In this document: piece after piece, positions 34,031-46,614 of the stretch | Layout of the letters: the number at the start of each line of letters is the position of its first letter | How positions within the stretch are numbered: the first letter of the stretch is position 1 | Assembly (NCBI GenBank): GCA_037039925.1 | Contig: JAXRKP010000961.1 | Coordinates: 1 to 64,000 of the forward strand | Length of the DNA: 64,000 nucleotides | DNA from: Doris montereyensis | Lineage: Eukaryota > Mollusca > Gastropoda > Nudibranchia > Dorididae | Reading direction: 5' to 3' | Program-made: the position numbers and the translations under genes | Notes under the pieces: generated by a model | Databases searched by the model: none | What the model was told of the DNA's origin: nothing | What the model saw: only the letters and a program-made list of their open reading frames with translations

Positions 34031-34380
34031 CCGCTTCTAACCGCTTCTAACCGTTTTTTACCGCTTTTTACCGCTTTTTAAGGCTTCTTACCTCTTTTTT
34101 ACCGTTCTCAATCGCTCTCAATCGCTCTCAATCGCTCTCAATCCTCTCAATCCCTCTCAATCCCTCTCAATCCGTCTCAATCCGTCTAAATCCGTCTCAA
34201 TCTGTCTCAATCTGTCTCAATGCGTCTCAATCCGTCTCAATCGGTCTTAATCCTCTTAATCCCTCTTAATCGCTCTTAATCCCTCTTAATCCATCTTAAT
34301 TCCTCTTAATCCCCCTTAATCCCTCTTAATCGCTCTTAATCGCTGCCTATGGCTGCCTATCGCTGCATATCGCTGCCTAT
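34031..34380 (+). repeat. Short ACCGCTTTTT, CTCAATCCGT, TTAATCCCTC and TATCGCTGCC blocks
   Basis: ACCGCTTTTT units with TTTTTAAGGCTTCTTACC, CTCAATCCGT/CTCAATCTGT units, TTAATCCCTC units, then TATGGCTGCC, TATCGCTGCA and the bridge. Confidence 0.92.
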
Positions 34381-34788
34381 CGCTCTAGACCGCCTTAGAC
34401 CGCTGCCTACCGCCCTAGACCGCTTTCAACCGCTTTGAACCGTTTCAAAACGTTTCGAACCGTTTCGAATGTTTCGAATGTTTCGAACCCCTTCTAACCC
34501 CTTCTAACCCCTTCTAACCCCTTCTAACCCCTTTTAATCCATTCTTACCGCTTTTAACCGCTTTTAACCACTTGTAACCGCTTGTAACCGCTTCTAACCG
34601 CTTTTAAACTGCTTCCTACCGCTTTTATACAGCTTCCTACAGTTTCCTACCGCTTTTATACAGTTTCCTACAGTTTCCTACAGCTTCCATATGCTTTTAA
34701 CCGCTTTTAACCGCTCTTTACCGTTTTTATCGCTCCTTACCGCTTTTTACAGCTTTCTACAGTTTCCTACCGCTTCTAACCGCTCTAA
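34381..34788 (+). repeat. Bridge, TTCGAACC, CCCTTCTAA and ACCGCTT / TACAGCTTCC blocks
   Basis: Shorter than the 28.83-kb copy because part of the ACCGCTT section (the TAGAGCTTTTTACC segment) is missing. Variant GTTTCAAAACG is comparable with GTTTCAAACAG at 52.39 kb. Confidence 0.92.
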
Positions 34789-34810
34789 TCCCTCCCCATC
34801 CCTCCCCATA
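34789..34810 (+). repeat. C-rich junction motif before TATCG array (copy 6)
   Basis: CCCTCCCCATCCCTCCCCAT followed by AGCC. The CATAG ending is found only here and at 52,837. Confidence 0.9.
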
Positions 34811-36810
34811 GCCTCTGGCTCGTTATCGCTGCCTATGGCCCTTTATCGCTGCCTATGGCTCTTTATTGCGCTCCCTATCGCCTACCGCCTACGGCTGCCT
34901 GCCTATCGCAGCCTCTCACAGTCTATCACAGCCTATTACAGCCTATCACAGCCTATCGCAGCCTATCGAAGCCTATCGCAGCCTATAGCTCTTTATCGCT
35001 GCCTATCGCTCTTTATCGCTGCCTATCGCTCTTTATCGCTGCCTATCGCTCTTTGCTGCTGCCTATCGTTCTTTATCGCAGCCTATCGCACTTTATCGCA
35101 GCCTATCGCTCTTTATCGTAGCTTACCGCTCTTTATCGCAGCCTATCGCTCTTTATCGCAGCCTATCGTAGCATATCGCAGTCTATCGCAGCCTATCGCA
35201 GCTTATCACAGCCTGTCGCAGCCTATCACTCTTTATCGCAGCCTATCGCAGCCTATCGCTCTTTATCGCTTTTTATCGCTCTTTATCGCAGCCTATCGCA
35301 GCCTATCACAGGCTATCGCAGCCTATCGCAGCCTATCGCAGCCTATCGCAGCCTATCGCAGCCTATCGGAGCCTATCGCAGCCTATCGCAGCCTATCGCT
35401 CTTTATCGCAGCCTATCGCTCTTTATCGCAGCCTATCGCTCTTTATCGCTCTTTATCGTCTTTATCGTCTTTTATCGCTCTCTATCGCCCTTTATCGCTC
35501 TCTATCACTCGTTATCACTCTTTATCGCTCTTTATCGCGCTTTATCGCGCTTTATCGCTCTTTATCGCTCTTTATCGCGCTTTATCGCGCTTTATCGCTC
35601 TTTATCGCTCTTTATCGCTCGTTGTCACCTTTTATCGCCTTTTATCGCCTTTTATCGCTTTCTATCTCCTTTTATCGCTCTTTATCGTTCTTTATCGCTC
35701 TTTATCGCTGTTTATCGCTCTTTATTGCTCTTTATTGCTCTTTATCGCTCTGTATCGCTCTTTATCGCTCTTTATCGCTCTTTACCGCTCTTTATCGCTC
35801 TTTATCGCTTTTTATTGCAGCTTATCGCTCCTTATCGCTCTTTATTGGTTTTATAGCAGCTTATCGCCCTTTATCGCTCTTTATCGCTCTTTATCGTTCT
35901 TTATCGTTCTTTATCGCAGCCTATCGCTCGTTATCGCTTTTTATCGCTCTTTATCGCTTTTTATCGCTCTTGATCGCTCTTTATCGCTCTTTATCGCTCT
36001 TTATCGTAGCCTATCGCTCTTTATCGCTCTTTATCGCTTTTTATCCTTCTTTATCGCTCGTGATCGCTCTTTATCGCTCTTTATCGCTCTTTGTCGTAGC
36101 CTATCGCTCTTTATCGCCTTTTATCACTCTCTATCGCCCTTTATCGCTCTCTATCGCTCGTTATCGCTCTTTATCGCTCTTTATCGCTCTTTATCGCTCT
36201 TTTTCGTTTTTTATCGCAGCCTACTGCTCTTTATCGCTTTTTCTCGCTCTTTATCACTCTTTCTCGCTCTTTCTCGCTCTTTATCGCTCTTTATCGCTCT
36301 TTGTCACTCTTTATCGCTCTTTATCGCAGCCTATCGTTCTTTATCGCAGCCTATCGCTCTTTATCGCTCTCTATCGCTTTTTATCGGTCTTTAACGCCTT
36401 TTATCGCTCTATCGCTCTTTATCGATCTTTATAGCTCTTTATCGTTCTTTATCGTTCTTTATCGCAGCCTATCGCTCTTTATCGCTCTTTATCACTCTTT
36501 ATCGCTCTTTATCGCCTTTTATCGCTCTTTGTCGCTCTTTCTCGCTCTTTATAGCTCTTTATTGTCCTTTATCGTTCTTTATCGCAGTCTATCTCTCTTT
36601 ATCGCTCTTTATCGCTCTTTATCGCTCTTTATCGCTCTTTATCGCTCTTAATAGCTCTTTATCGCTCTTTATCGCTCTTTATCGCTTTTTATAGCAGCCT
36701 AGAGCTCTTTATCGCTCTTTATCGCTCTTTATCGCTCTTTATCGATCTTTATCGTCTTTATCGCCTTTTATCGCTCTTTATCGCTCTTTATCGCTCTTTA
36801 TCGTTTTTTA
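34811..36810 (+). repeat. TATCGCAGCC / TATCGCTCTT array (right type), truncated leader
   Basis: The leader has lost roughly 60-70 bp between TTTATTGCGCTCCC and TACGGCTGCC, as has the copy at 52.86 kb. TATCGCAGCC units dominate to about 35,430, and TATCGCTCTT units with TCGCCTTTTATCGC and CTCTATCGCCC variants thereafter. Confidence 0.94.
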
Positions 36811-39800
36811 TCGCAGGCTATCGCCTTTTATCGTTTTTTATCGTTTTTTATCGCTCTTTATCGCTCTTTATCGCTCTCTATCGCTCCTTATCGCTCTTTA
36901 TCGCTCTTTATCGCTCTTTATCGCTCTTTATCGCTCTTTATCGCTCTTTATCGCTCTTTATCGCCCTTTATCACCTTTTTATCGCTCTCTATCGCCCTTT
37001 ATCGCTATTTATCCCTCTTTATCCTCGTTATCGCGCTTTATCGCACTTTATCGTTCTTTATCGCTCTTTATCGCTCTTTATCGCAGCCTATCGCTGCTTA
37101 TCGCTCTTTATCGCAGCCTATCGCTGCTTATCGCTCTTTATCGCTCTTTATCGCAGCCTATCACTGTTTATCGCTCTTTATCGCTCTTTATCGCAGCCTA
37201 TCGCACTTTATCGCAGCCTATCGCACTTTATCGCATTTTATCGCTCTTTATCGCTCTTTATCGCTCTTTATCGCTTTTTATAGCTCTTTATCGCAGCCTA
37301 TCGTTTTTTATCGCTCTTTATCGCAGCATATCGCTCTTTATCGCTCTTTATCGTCTCTATCGCCTTTTATCGCTCTCTATCGCCCATTATCGCTCTCTAT
37401 CGCTCGTTATCACTATTTATCGCTGTTTATCGCACTTTATCGCGATTTATCGCTCTTTATCACTCTTTAACACTCTTTATCGCTCTTTATCGCCTTTTAT
37501 CGCCTTTCATCGCCTTTTATCACTCTCTATCGCCCTTTATCGCTCTTTATCGCTCTTTCTCGGTCATTCTAGCTCTTTATTGCTCTTTATCGCTGTTTAT
37601 CACCTTTTATCGCCTTTTATCGCTCTCTATCGCCCTTTCTCGCTCTTTATCGTTCTTTATCGCGCTTTATCGCTCTTTATCGCTGTTTATCGCTCTTTAT
37701 CGCTCTTTATTGCTCTTTATCGCTCTTTATCGCTCTTTATCGCTCTCTATCGCTCGTTATCACTCTTTATCGCTGTTTATCGCTCTTTATCGCTCTTTAT
37801 CGCTCTTTATCGCTCTTTATCGCTCTTTATCGCTTTTTATCGCAGCCTATCGCTCTTTATCGCTCTTTATCGCAGCCTATCGCTCTTTATCGCTCTTTAT
37901 CGCAGCCTATCGCTCTCTATCGCCCTTTATCGCTCTCTATCACCCTTTATCGCTCTCTATCGCTCATTATCGCTCTCTATCGCGCTTTGTGGCGCTTTAT
38001 CGCTCTTTATCACTCTTTATCACTCTTTATCGCTCTTTATCACCTTTTATCGCCTTTTATAACTCTCTATCGCCCTTTATCGCTCTTGCTCGCTCTTTTT
38101 CTTTTCGCTCTTTCTCGCTCTTAATAGCTCTTTATCGCTCTTTTATCGCTCATTATCGCTCTTTATCGCTTTTTATAGCAGCCTAGCGCTCCTTATCGCC
38201 GTTTATCGCTCTTTATCGATCTTTATCGCTCTTTATCGTCTTTATCGCCTTTTATCGCTCTCTATCGTCCTTTATCGCTCTTTATCGCTCTTTATCGCTT
38301 TTTATCGTTTTTTATCGCAGGCTATCGCCTTTTATCGTTTTTTATCGTTTTTATTGCTCTTTATCGCTCTTTATTGCTCTTTATCGCTCTATCGTCTTTA
38401 TCACCTTTTATCGTTCTCTATCGCCCTTTAATGCTCTCTATCGCTTGTTATCGCTCTTTATCGCGCTTTATCGCTCTTAATCGCTCTGTATCGCCTTTTA
38501 TTGCCTTTTATCGCTCTCTATCGCCCTTTAACCCTCTTTATCGTTCTTTATCGCTCTTTATCGCTCTTTATCGCTCTTTATCGCAGCCTATCGCTTTTTT
38601 ATCGCTCTTTATCGCAGCCTATCGCTCTTTATCGCTCTTTATCGTCTCTATCGCCTTTTATCGCTCTCTATCGCCCATTATCGCGCTCTATCGCTCGTTA
38701 TCACTCTTTATCGTTGTTTATTGCACTTTATCGCGATTTGTCGCTCTTTATCACTCTTTAACACTCTTTATCGCTCTTTATCGCCCTGTATCGCTCTTTC
38801 TCGCTCTTTATCGCTCTTTATCGCTCTTTCTCGCTCATTCTAGCTCTTTCTCGCTCTTAATAGCTCTTTATCGCTCTTTATAGCTCTTTATCGCTCTTTA
38901 TCGCTTTTTATAGCAGCCTAGCGCTCTTTATCGCAGCCTAGCGCCCTTTATCGCTCTTTATCGCTCTTTATCGTCTTTATCGCCTTTATCGCTCTTTATC
39001 GCTCTTTATCGCTCCATCATTTTTTTATCGCAGGCTATCGCCTTTTATCGTTTTTTATCGTTTTTTTATCGCTCTTCATCGCTCTTTATCGCTCTTTGTC
39101 GCTCCTTGTCGCTCTTTATCGCTCTTTATCGCTCTTTATCGCTCTTTATCGCTCTTTCTCGCTCTTTATCGTCTTTATCCCCTTTATCGCTCTCTATCGC
39201 CCTTTATCGCTCTCTATCGCTCGTTATCGCTCTTTATCGCTCTTTATCGCACTTTATCGCTCTTTATCGCTCTTTATCTCTCTTCATCGCCTTTTATCGC
39301 CTTTTATCGCTCTCTATCGCTCTTTATGGCTCTTTATCGTTCTTTATCGCAGCCTATCGCTCTTTATCGCTCTTTATCGCTCTTTATCGCTCTTTCTCGC
39401 TTTCTTGCTCTTTCTCGTTCTTTATCGCTCTTTATTGCTCTTGATCGCTCTTTATCGCTCTTTATCACTCTTTATCGCTCTTTATCGCAGCCTATCGCTC
39501 TTTATCGCTCTTTATCGCTCTTTATCGCTCTTTATCGCAGCCTAACCCTCTTTATCGCTCTTTATCGCTCTCTATCGCTTTTTATCACTCTCTATCGCTC
39601 ATTATCACTCTTTATCGCGTTTTATCGCGCTTTATCGCTCTTTATTGCTCTTTATCGCGCTTTATCCCTCTTTATCGCTCTTTATTGCTTTTTATCGCTG
39701 TTTATCACCTTTTATCGCCTTTTATCGCCTTTTATCGCTCTCTATCACCCTTTATCGCTCTTTATCGTTCTTTATCGCGCTTTATCGCTCTTTATCGCTG

Positions 39801-42800
39801 TTTATCGCTCTTTATCGCTCTTTGTTGCTCTTTATCGCTCTTTATCACTCTTTATCGCTCTTTATCGCTCTTTATCGCTCGTTATCACTCTTTATCGCTG
39901 TTTATCGCTGTTTATCGCTCTTTATCGCTCTTTATCGCTATTTATCGCAGCCTATCGCTCTTTATCGCTCTTTATCGCAGCCTATCGCTCTTTATCGCTC
40001 TTTGTCGTCTTTATCGCCTTTTATCGCCTTTTATCGCCCTTTATCGCTCTCTATTACCCTTTATCGCTCTCTATCGCTCGTTATCGCTCTCTATCGCGCT
40101 TTATCGCGCTTTATCGCTCTTTATCACTCTTTATCACTCTTTATCGCTCTTTATCGCCTTTTATCGCCTTTTATAACTCTTTATCGCCCTTTATCACTCT
40201 TTCTCGCTCTTTCTCGCTCTTTCTCGCTCTTAATAGCTCTTTATCGCTCATTATCGCTCTTTATCGCTCCTTATCGCTTTTTATAGCAGCCTAGCGCTCC
40301 TTATCGCCAGTTATTGCTCTTTATCGCTCTTTATCGCTCTTTATTGTCTTTATCGCCTTTTATCCCTCTCTATCGCCCTTTATCGCCCTTTATCGCTTTT
40401 TATCGCTCTTTATCGTTTTTTATCGCAGGCTATCGCCTTTTATCGTTTTTTTATCGTTTTTTATTGCTCTTTATCGCTCTTTATTGCTCTTTATCGCTCT
40501 ATCGTCTTTATCACCTTTTATCGCTCTATCGCCCTTTAATGCTCTCTATCGCTTGTTATCGCTCTTTATCGCGCTTTATCGCTCTTAATCGCTCTTTATC
40601 GCCTTTTATTGCCTTTTATCGCTCTCTATCGCCCTTTATCGCTCTTTATCGTTCTTTATCGCAGCCTATCGCTGTTTATCGCTCTTTATCGCTCTTTCTC
40701 GCTTTGTCTCGCTTTTTCTCGCTCTTTATCGCTCTTTATCGCTCTTTATCGCAGCCCATCGCTCTTTATCGCTCTTTATCGCGCTTTATCGCTCTTTATC
40801 GCTCTTTATTGTTCTTTATCGCTCTTTATCACCTTTTATCACCTTTTATCGCCTTTTATCGCTCTCTATCGCCCTTTATCGCTCTTCATCGCGCTTTATC
40901 GCGTTTCATCGCTCTTTATCGCTCTGTATCGCTCTGTATCGCTCTGTATCGCTCTTTATCGCTCTTTATCGCTCTTTATCCCTTTTTATCACTCTTTATC
41001 GCTGTTTATCGCTCTTTATCGCTTTTTATCGCAGCCTATCGTTCTTTATCGCTCTTTATCGTCTTTATCGCCTTTTATCGCTCTCTATTGCCCTTTATCG
41101 CTCTCTATCGCTCTTTATCGCTATTTGTCGTTCTTTATCGCGCTTTATCTCTCTTTATCGCTCTTTATCGCTCTTTATCGCTCTTTATCGCTCTTTATCG
41201 CTCTGTATCGCTCTTTATAGCTCTTTTTCGCTCTTTATCGCTCTTTATCGCTGTTGATCACCTTTTATCGCCCTTTTTCGCTCTCTATCGCCCTTTATCG
41301 CTCTTTATCGCTCTTTATCGCTCTTTATCTTTCTTTACCGCGCTTTATCGCAACCTATCGCTCTTTATCGCAGCCTATCGCTCTTTATCGCTCTTTATTG
41401 TCTTTATCGCCTTTTATCGCTCTCTATCGCCCTTTATCGCTCTCTTTATCGCTCTTTATCGCTCTTTATCGCTCTTTGTCGTTCTTTATCGCTCTTTATC
41501 GCTCTTTATCGCTCTTTATCGCTCTTTATCGCTCTTTATCGCTTTTTATAGCAGCCTAGCGCTCCTTATCGCTCTTTATCGCTCTTTATCGATCTTTATC
41601 ACTTTATCGTATTCATCGCCTTTTATCGCTCTCTATCGCCCTTTATCGCACTTTATCGCTCTTTATCACCCTTTATAGCTCTTTATTGCTCTTTATCGCT
41701 CTTTATCGTTTTTTTATCGCAGGCTAGCGCCTTTTATCGTTTTTTATCGTTGTTTATCGTTTTTTATCGCTCTTTATCGCTCTTTATCGCAGCCCATTGC
41801 TCTTTATCGCTCTTTATCGCTCTCTATCGCTTGTTATCGCTCTCTATCGCTCATTATCACTCTTTATCGCGCTTTATCGCTCTTCATCGCTGTTTATCGC
41901 ACTTTATTGCTCTTTATCGCTCTTTATCGCTCTTTGTCGCTCTTTATCGCTCTTTATCGCAGCCTATCGCTCTTTATCGCTCTTTATCGCAGCTTATCGC
42001 TCTTTATCGCTCTTTATCGCAGCCTATCGCTCTTTATCGTCTTTATCGCCTTTTATCGCTCTCTATCGCCCTTTATCGCTCTCTATCGCACTTTATCGTT
42101 CTCTATCGCTCTTTATCGTGCTTTATCGTGGTTTATCGCTCTTTATCACTCTTTATCACTCTTTATCGCTCTTTATCGCCTTTTATCGCCTTTTGTCGCC
42201 TTTTATCACTCTCTATCGCCCTTTATCGCTCTTTCTCGCCTATCGCTCTTTCTCGCTCTTTATCGCTCCTTATCGCTCTTAATAGCTCTTTATCGCTCTT
42301 TATCGCTCTTTCTCGCTCTTTATCGCTCCTTATCGCTCTTAATAGCTCTTTATCGCTCTTTATCGCTCTCTGTCGCTTTTTATAGCAGCCTAGCGCTCCT
42401 TATCGCCCTTTATCGATCTTTATCGCTCTTTATCGTATTTATCGCTCTCTATCGCCCTTTATCGCTCTTTATTGCTCTTTATCGCTCTTTATCGTTTTTT
42501 ATCGCAGACTATGCCTTTTATCGTTTTTTATCGTTTTTTATCGCTCTTTATCGCTCTTTATCGCTCTTTATCGCTCTGTATCGCTCTTTATCGCTCGTTA
42601 TCGCTCTTTATCTCTCTTTATCGCAGCCTATCGCTCTTTATCGCTCTTTATCGCAGCCTATCGCTCTTTATCGCTCTTTATCGCCTTTATCGCCTTTTAT
42701 CACTCTCTATCGCCCTTTATCGCTCTCTATCGCCCTTTATCGCTCTCTATCACTCGTTATTGCTCTTTATCGCACTTTATCGCTCTTTATATCTCTTTAT

Positions 42801-43599
42801 CACTCTTTATCGCTCTTTATCGCCTTTTTATCGCCTTTGATCACTCTCTATCGCTCTTTATCGCCCTTTATAGCTCTTTATTGCTCTTTATCGCTCTTTA
42901 TCGTTTTTTATCGCAGGCTATCGCCTTTTATCGTTTTTTATCGTTTTTATCGCTCTTTATCGCTCTTTACCGCTCTTAGTCGCTCTTCATCGCTCTTTAT
43001 CGCTCTTTATCGCTCTTTATCGCTCTTTATCGTTCTTTATCGCTCCTTATCGCTCTTTATCGCTCTTTATCGCTCTTTATCGCTCTTTATCGCTCTTTAT
43101 CGCAGCCCAACCCTCTTTATCGCTCTTTATCGCTCTCTATCGCTTTTTGTCGCTCTCTATCACTCATTATCACTCTTTATCGCTCTTTATCACGCTTTAT
43201 CGCGCTTTATCGCTCTTTATTGCTCTTTATCGCTCTTTATCGCTCTTTATTGCTCTTTATTGCTCTTTATCGCTGTTTATCACCTTTTATCGCCTTTTAT
43301 CGCCTTTTATCGCTCTCTATCGCCCTTTATCGCTCTTTATCGTTCTTTATCGTGCTTTATCGCTCTTTATCGCTCTTTATCGCTCTTAGCGCTTTTTATC
43401 ACTCTTTATCGCTCTTTATTGCTCTTTATCACTCTTTATCGCTTTTTATCGCTCTTTATCGCTCTTTATCGCTCTTTATCGCTCTTTATCGCTCTTTATC
43501 ACAGCTTATCGCAGCCAATCGCAGCCTATCGCACCCTATCCCAGCCTATCGCAGCCTATCGCAGCCTATCGCAGCCTATCGCAGCCTATCGCTGCCTAT
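36811..43599 (+). repeat. Long TATCGCTCTT array with periodic GCAGGCTATCGCC markers
   Basis: About 6.8 kb, mostly TATCGCTCTT. A marker cluster (TATCGCAGGCTATCGCCTTT followed by TATCGTTTTTTATCG) occurs at 36,811, 38,315, 39,028, 40,423, 41,717, 42,502 (degenerate) and 42,911. It is interspersed with CTCTATCGCCCTTTATCGC and GTTATCGC clusters. Short phase breaks are common. The first part matches 55.28-56.1 kb. The array exits through TATAACTCTCGATCGC. Confidence 0.94.
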
Positions 43600-43850
43600 A
43601 ACTCTCGATCGCTCTCAATCGTTCTCAATCGCTCTCAATCGCTCACAATCGCTCTCAATCGCTCACAATCGCTCTTAATCCGTCTTAATCCGTCTTAATC
43701 CGTCTTAATCCGTCTTAATCCGTCTTAATAGCTCTTAATCGGTCTTTATGGCAGCCTATCGCTCTGAATCGTGCTTAATCGCTCCCTATCGCACCCTATA
43801 TTTCCCTATCGCTCCCTATCGCTGCCTATCGCTGCGTATCGTTGCCTATC
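43600..43850 (+). repeat. CTCAATCGCT, TTAATCCGTC and TATCGCTCCC blocks (second 18-kb copy)
   Basis: Nearly identical in variant order to 25,075-25,325, including TAATAGCTCTTAATCGGTC at 43,726 and CACCCTATATTTCCC. Confidence 0.93.
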
Positions 43851-44458
43851 GCTCTAGACCGCCTTAGACCGCTGCCTACCGCCCTAGACCGCTTACAACT
43901 GCTTCGATCCGTTTCGAACCGTTTCGAATCGCTTATAACCCCTTCTAACCCCTTCTAACCCCTTCTAATCCATTCTTATCGCTTTGAACCGCTTGTCACC
44001 GCTTTTAACCGCTTGTAACCGCTTGTAACCGCTTGTAACCGCTTTTAAACCGCTTCCTACCGCTTTTATACAGCTTCCTACAGTTTCCTACCGCTTTTAT
44101 ACAGCTTCCTACAGTTTCCTACAGCTTCCATCCATTTTTATCTGCTTTTAACCGCTCTTTACCGCTTTCTACATACAGCTTTTTAAGGCTTCCTAACGCT
44201 TCCTACCGCTTTGATACAGCTTCCTACAGCTTCCTACAGCTTCCATATGCTTTTAACGGCTTTTAACCGCTCTTTACCGCTTTTTACCGCTTTCTACAGT
44301 TTCCTAACGCTTCTAACCGCTGCTAACCGCTTCTAACCGCTTCTAACCGCTTTTAACCGCTTTATACCGCTTCCTACCACTTTTATACAGCCACCTACAG
44401 TTTCCTACCGCTTTTATAGAACTTCTTACAGTTCACTACAGCTTCCATCCGCTTTTAA
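43851..44458 (+). repeat. Bridge to long ACCGCTT / TACAGCTTCC block (second 18-kb copy)
   Basis: Matches 25,326-25,923, including GCTTGTCACCGC, TTTTATAGAACTTC and the exit into CCCCATTAAA. Confidence 0.93.
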
Positions 44459-44768
44459 CCCCATTAAACCCCATTAAACCTCATTAAACCCCATTAAAAC
44501 CATTTGAACCCCTTTGAACCGCTTTGAACCCCTCTTTTAAACTCCTTTGAAACCCTTTGAACCCCTTTGAACCCCATTTGAACCCCTTTGAATCCCTTCG
44601 AACCTCTTCGAACTCCTTCGAATCCCTTCCAACCCCTTGAAATCCCTTCCAACCCCCTTCGAACCCCTTCGGACCCCTTCGAACCCCTTTTGAATCCATT
44701 TGAACCCATTTGAACCCCTTTGCACCCCCTTTGAACCCCTTTGAACCCCTTTGAACCCATTTGAACCT
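44459..44768 (+). repeat. CCCCATTAAA then CCCCTTTGAA block (second 18-kb copy)
   Basis: Matches 25,924-26,248 with differences, for example CCCCTCTTTTAAACTCC and an extra C in CCAACCCCCTTCG. It ends in TATCGCAACC. Confidence 0.92.
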
Positions 44769-45547
44769 CTATCGCAACCTATCGCAGCCTATCGCAGCCT
44801 ATCGCTCGTTATCGCTCTTTATCGCTCGTTATCGTTCTTTATCGCTCTTTATCGCTCTTCATCGCTCTTTATCGCTCTTCATCGCTCTTTATCGCTCTTT
44901 ATCTCCTTTTATCGCTCTTTATCGCTCTTTATAGCTCTTTATCGTTCTTTATCGTTCTTTATCGCCCATCGCTCTTTATCGCTCTTTATCGCTCTTTATC
45001 GCTCTTTATCGCCCTTTATCGGTCTTTATCGCTCTTTATCGCTTTTTATCGCCTTTTATCGCCTTTTATCGCTCTTTATCGCTCTTTATCGCTGTTTATA
45101 GCTCTTTATCGTTCTTTATCGTTCTTTATCGCAACCTATCGTCTTTTATCGATCTTTATCGCTCTTTATCAATCTTTACAGCTCTTTATCGTTTTTTATC
45201 GTTCTTTATCGCAGCCTATCGCTCTTTATCGCTCTTTATCGCTCTTTATTGCTCTTTATCGCTTTTTATCGCTTTATCGCTCTTTATCGCTCTTTATCGC
45301 TCTTTATCGCTCTTTATCGCTTTTTATCACTCTTTATCGCTCTTTATTGCTCTTTATCACTCTTTATCACTCTTTATCGCTCTTTATCGCTCATTATCAC
45401 TCTTTATCGCTCTTTATCGCTCTTTATCGCTCTTTATAGCAGCTTATCGCAGCCAATCGCAGCCTATCGCACCTAACCCAGCCTATCGCAACCTATCGCA
45501 GCCTATCGCAGCCTATCGCAACCTATCGCTGCCTATCGCTGCCTATC
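44769..45547 (+). repeat. TATCGCTCTT array (second 18-kb copy)
   Basis: Matches 26,249-27,020 in variant order, including CAATCTTTACAGC and TTTATCGCTTTATCGC. Near 44,965 a small deletion gives TATCGCCCATCGC where the first copy is longer. Confidence 0.93.
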
Positions 45548-45932
45548 TCTCGATCGCTCTCAATCGCTCTCAATCGCTCTCAATCGCTCACAATCGCTCT
45601 CAATCGCTCTCAATCGCTCTCAATCGCTCTCAATCGCTCTTAATCCATCTTAATCCGTCTTAATCTGTCTTAATCCGTCTAAATCCGTCTTAATCCGTCT
45701 TAATCCGTCTTAATCCATCTTAATCCGTCTTAATCCGTTTTAACCCGTGTTTATCCGTCTTAATGCGTCTTAATCTGTCTTAATCGCTCTTAATCGCTCT
45801 TAATCGCTCTTAATCCGTCTTAATCCGTCTTACTCCGTCTTAATCCGTCTTAATCCGTCTTAATCCCTCTTAATCCGTCTTAATCGCTCTTAATCGCTCT
45901 TTATGGCTCTTTATCGCTCTTTATAGCTCTTC
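45548..45932 (+). repeat. CTCAATCGCT, TTAATCCGTC and remnant TATCGCTCTT (second 18-kb copy)
   Basis: Matches 27,021 to about 27,413, ending in TTTATAGCTCTTCA where it jumps into CCCCATTCAA repeats. Confidence 0.93.
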
Positions 45933-46263
45933 AACCCCATTCAACCCTATTCAACCCCATTCAACCCCATTCAACCCCATTCAACCCCATTCAACCCCAT
46001 TTAACCCCATTCAACACCATTCAACCCCATTCAACCCCTTTGAACCCCTTTCAACCCCTTTCAACCCCTTCCAACCCCTTCGAACCCCTTTGAACCACTG
46101 AAGCCCTTTGAAGCCCTTCGAACCCCTTCGAACCCCTTTGAACCCCTTTGAACCCCTTTGAACCCCTTTGAACACCTTTGAACACCTTTGAACCCTTTGA
46201 ACCCCTTTGAACCCCTTCCAACCCCTTCGAACCCCTTCAAACCCCTTCCAACCCCTTCGAACC
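45933..46263 (+). repeat. CCCCATTCAA then CCCCTTTGAA block (second 18-kb copy)
   Basis: Corresponds to about 28,140-28,475, keeping AACCACTGAAGCCC (near 46,090). About 720 bp of the first copy has no counterpart immediately before it. Confidence 0.92.
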
Positions 46264-46614
46264 GCTTCTAACCGCATCTAACCGCTTCTAACCGCTTTTT
46301 TACCGGTTTTTACCGCTTTTTACCGCTTTTTACCTCTTTTATACAGTTCTCAATCGCTCTCAATCGCTCTCAATCTCTCTCAATCCCTCTCAATCCCTCT
46401 CAATCCCTCTCAATCCGTCTTAATCCGTCTCAATCCGTCTACATCCGTCTCAATCTGTCTCAATCTGTCTCAATCCGTCTCAATCCGTCTCAATCCGTCT
46501 TAATCCCTCTTAATCCCTCTTAATCCCTCTTAATCCCTCTTAATCCCTCTTAATCGCTCTTAATCGCTGCCTATGGCTGCCTATGGCTGCCAATCGCTGC
46601 ATATCGCTGCCTAT
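46264..46614 (+). repeat. Short ACCGCTTTTT, CTCAATCCGT, TTAATCCCTC and TATGGCTGCC blocks (second copy)
   Basis: Matches 28,476-28,830, including TATGGCTGCCAATCGCTGCA before the bridge. Confidence 0.92.
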
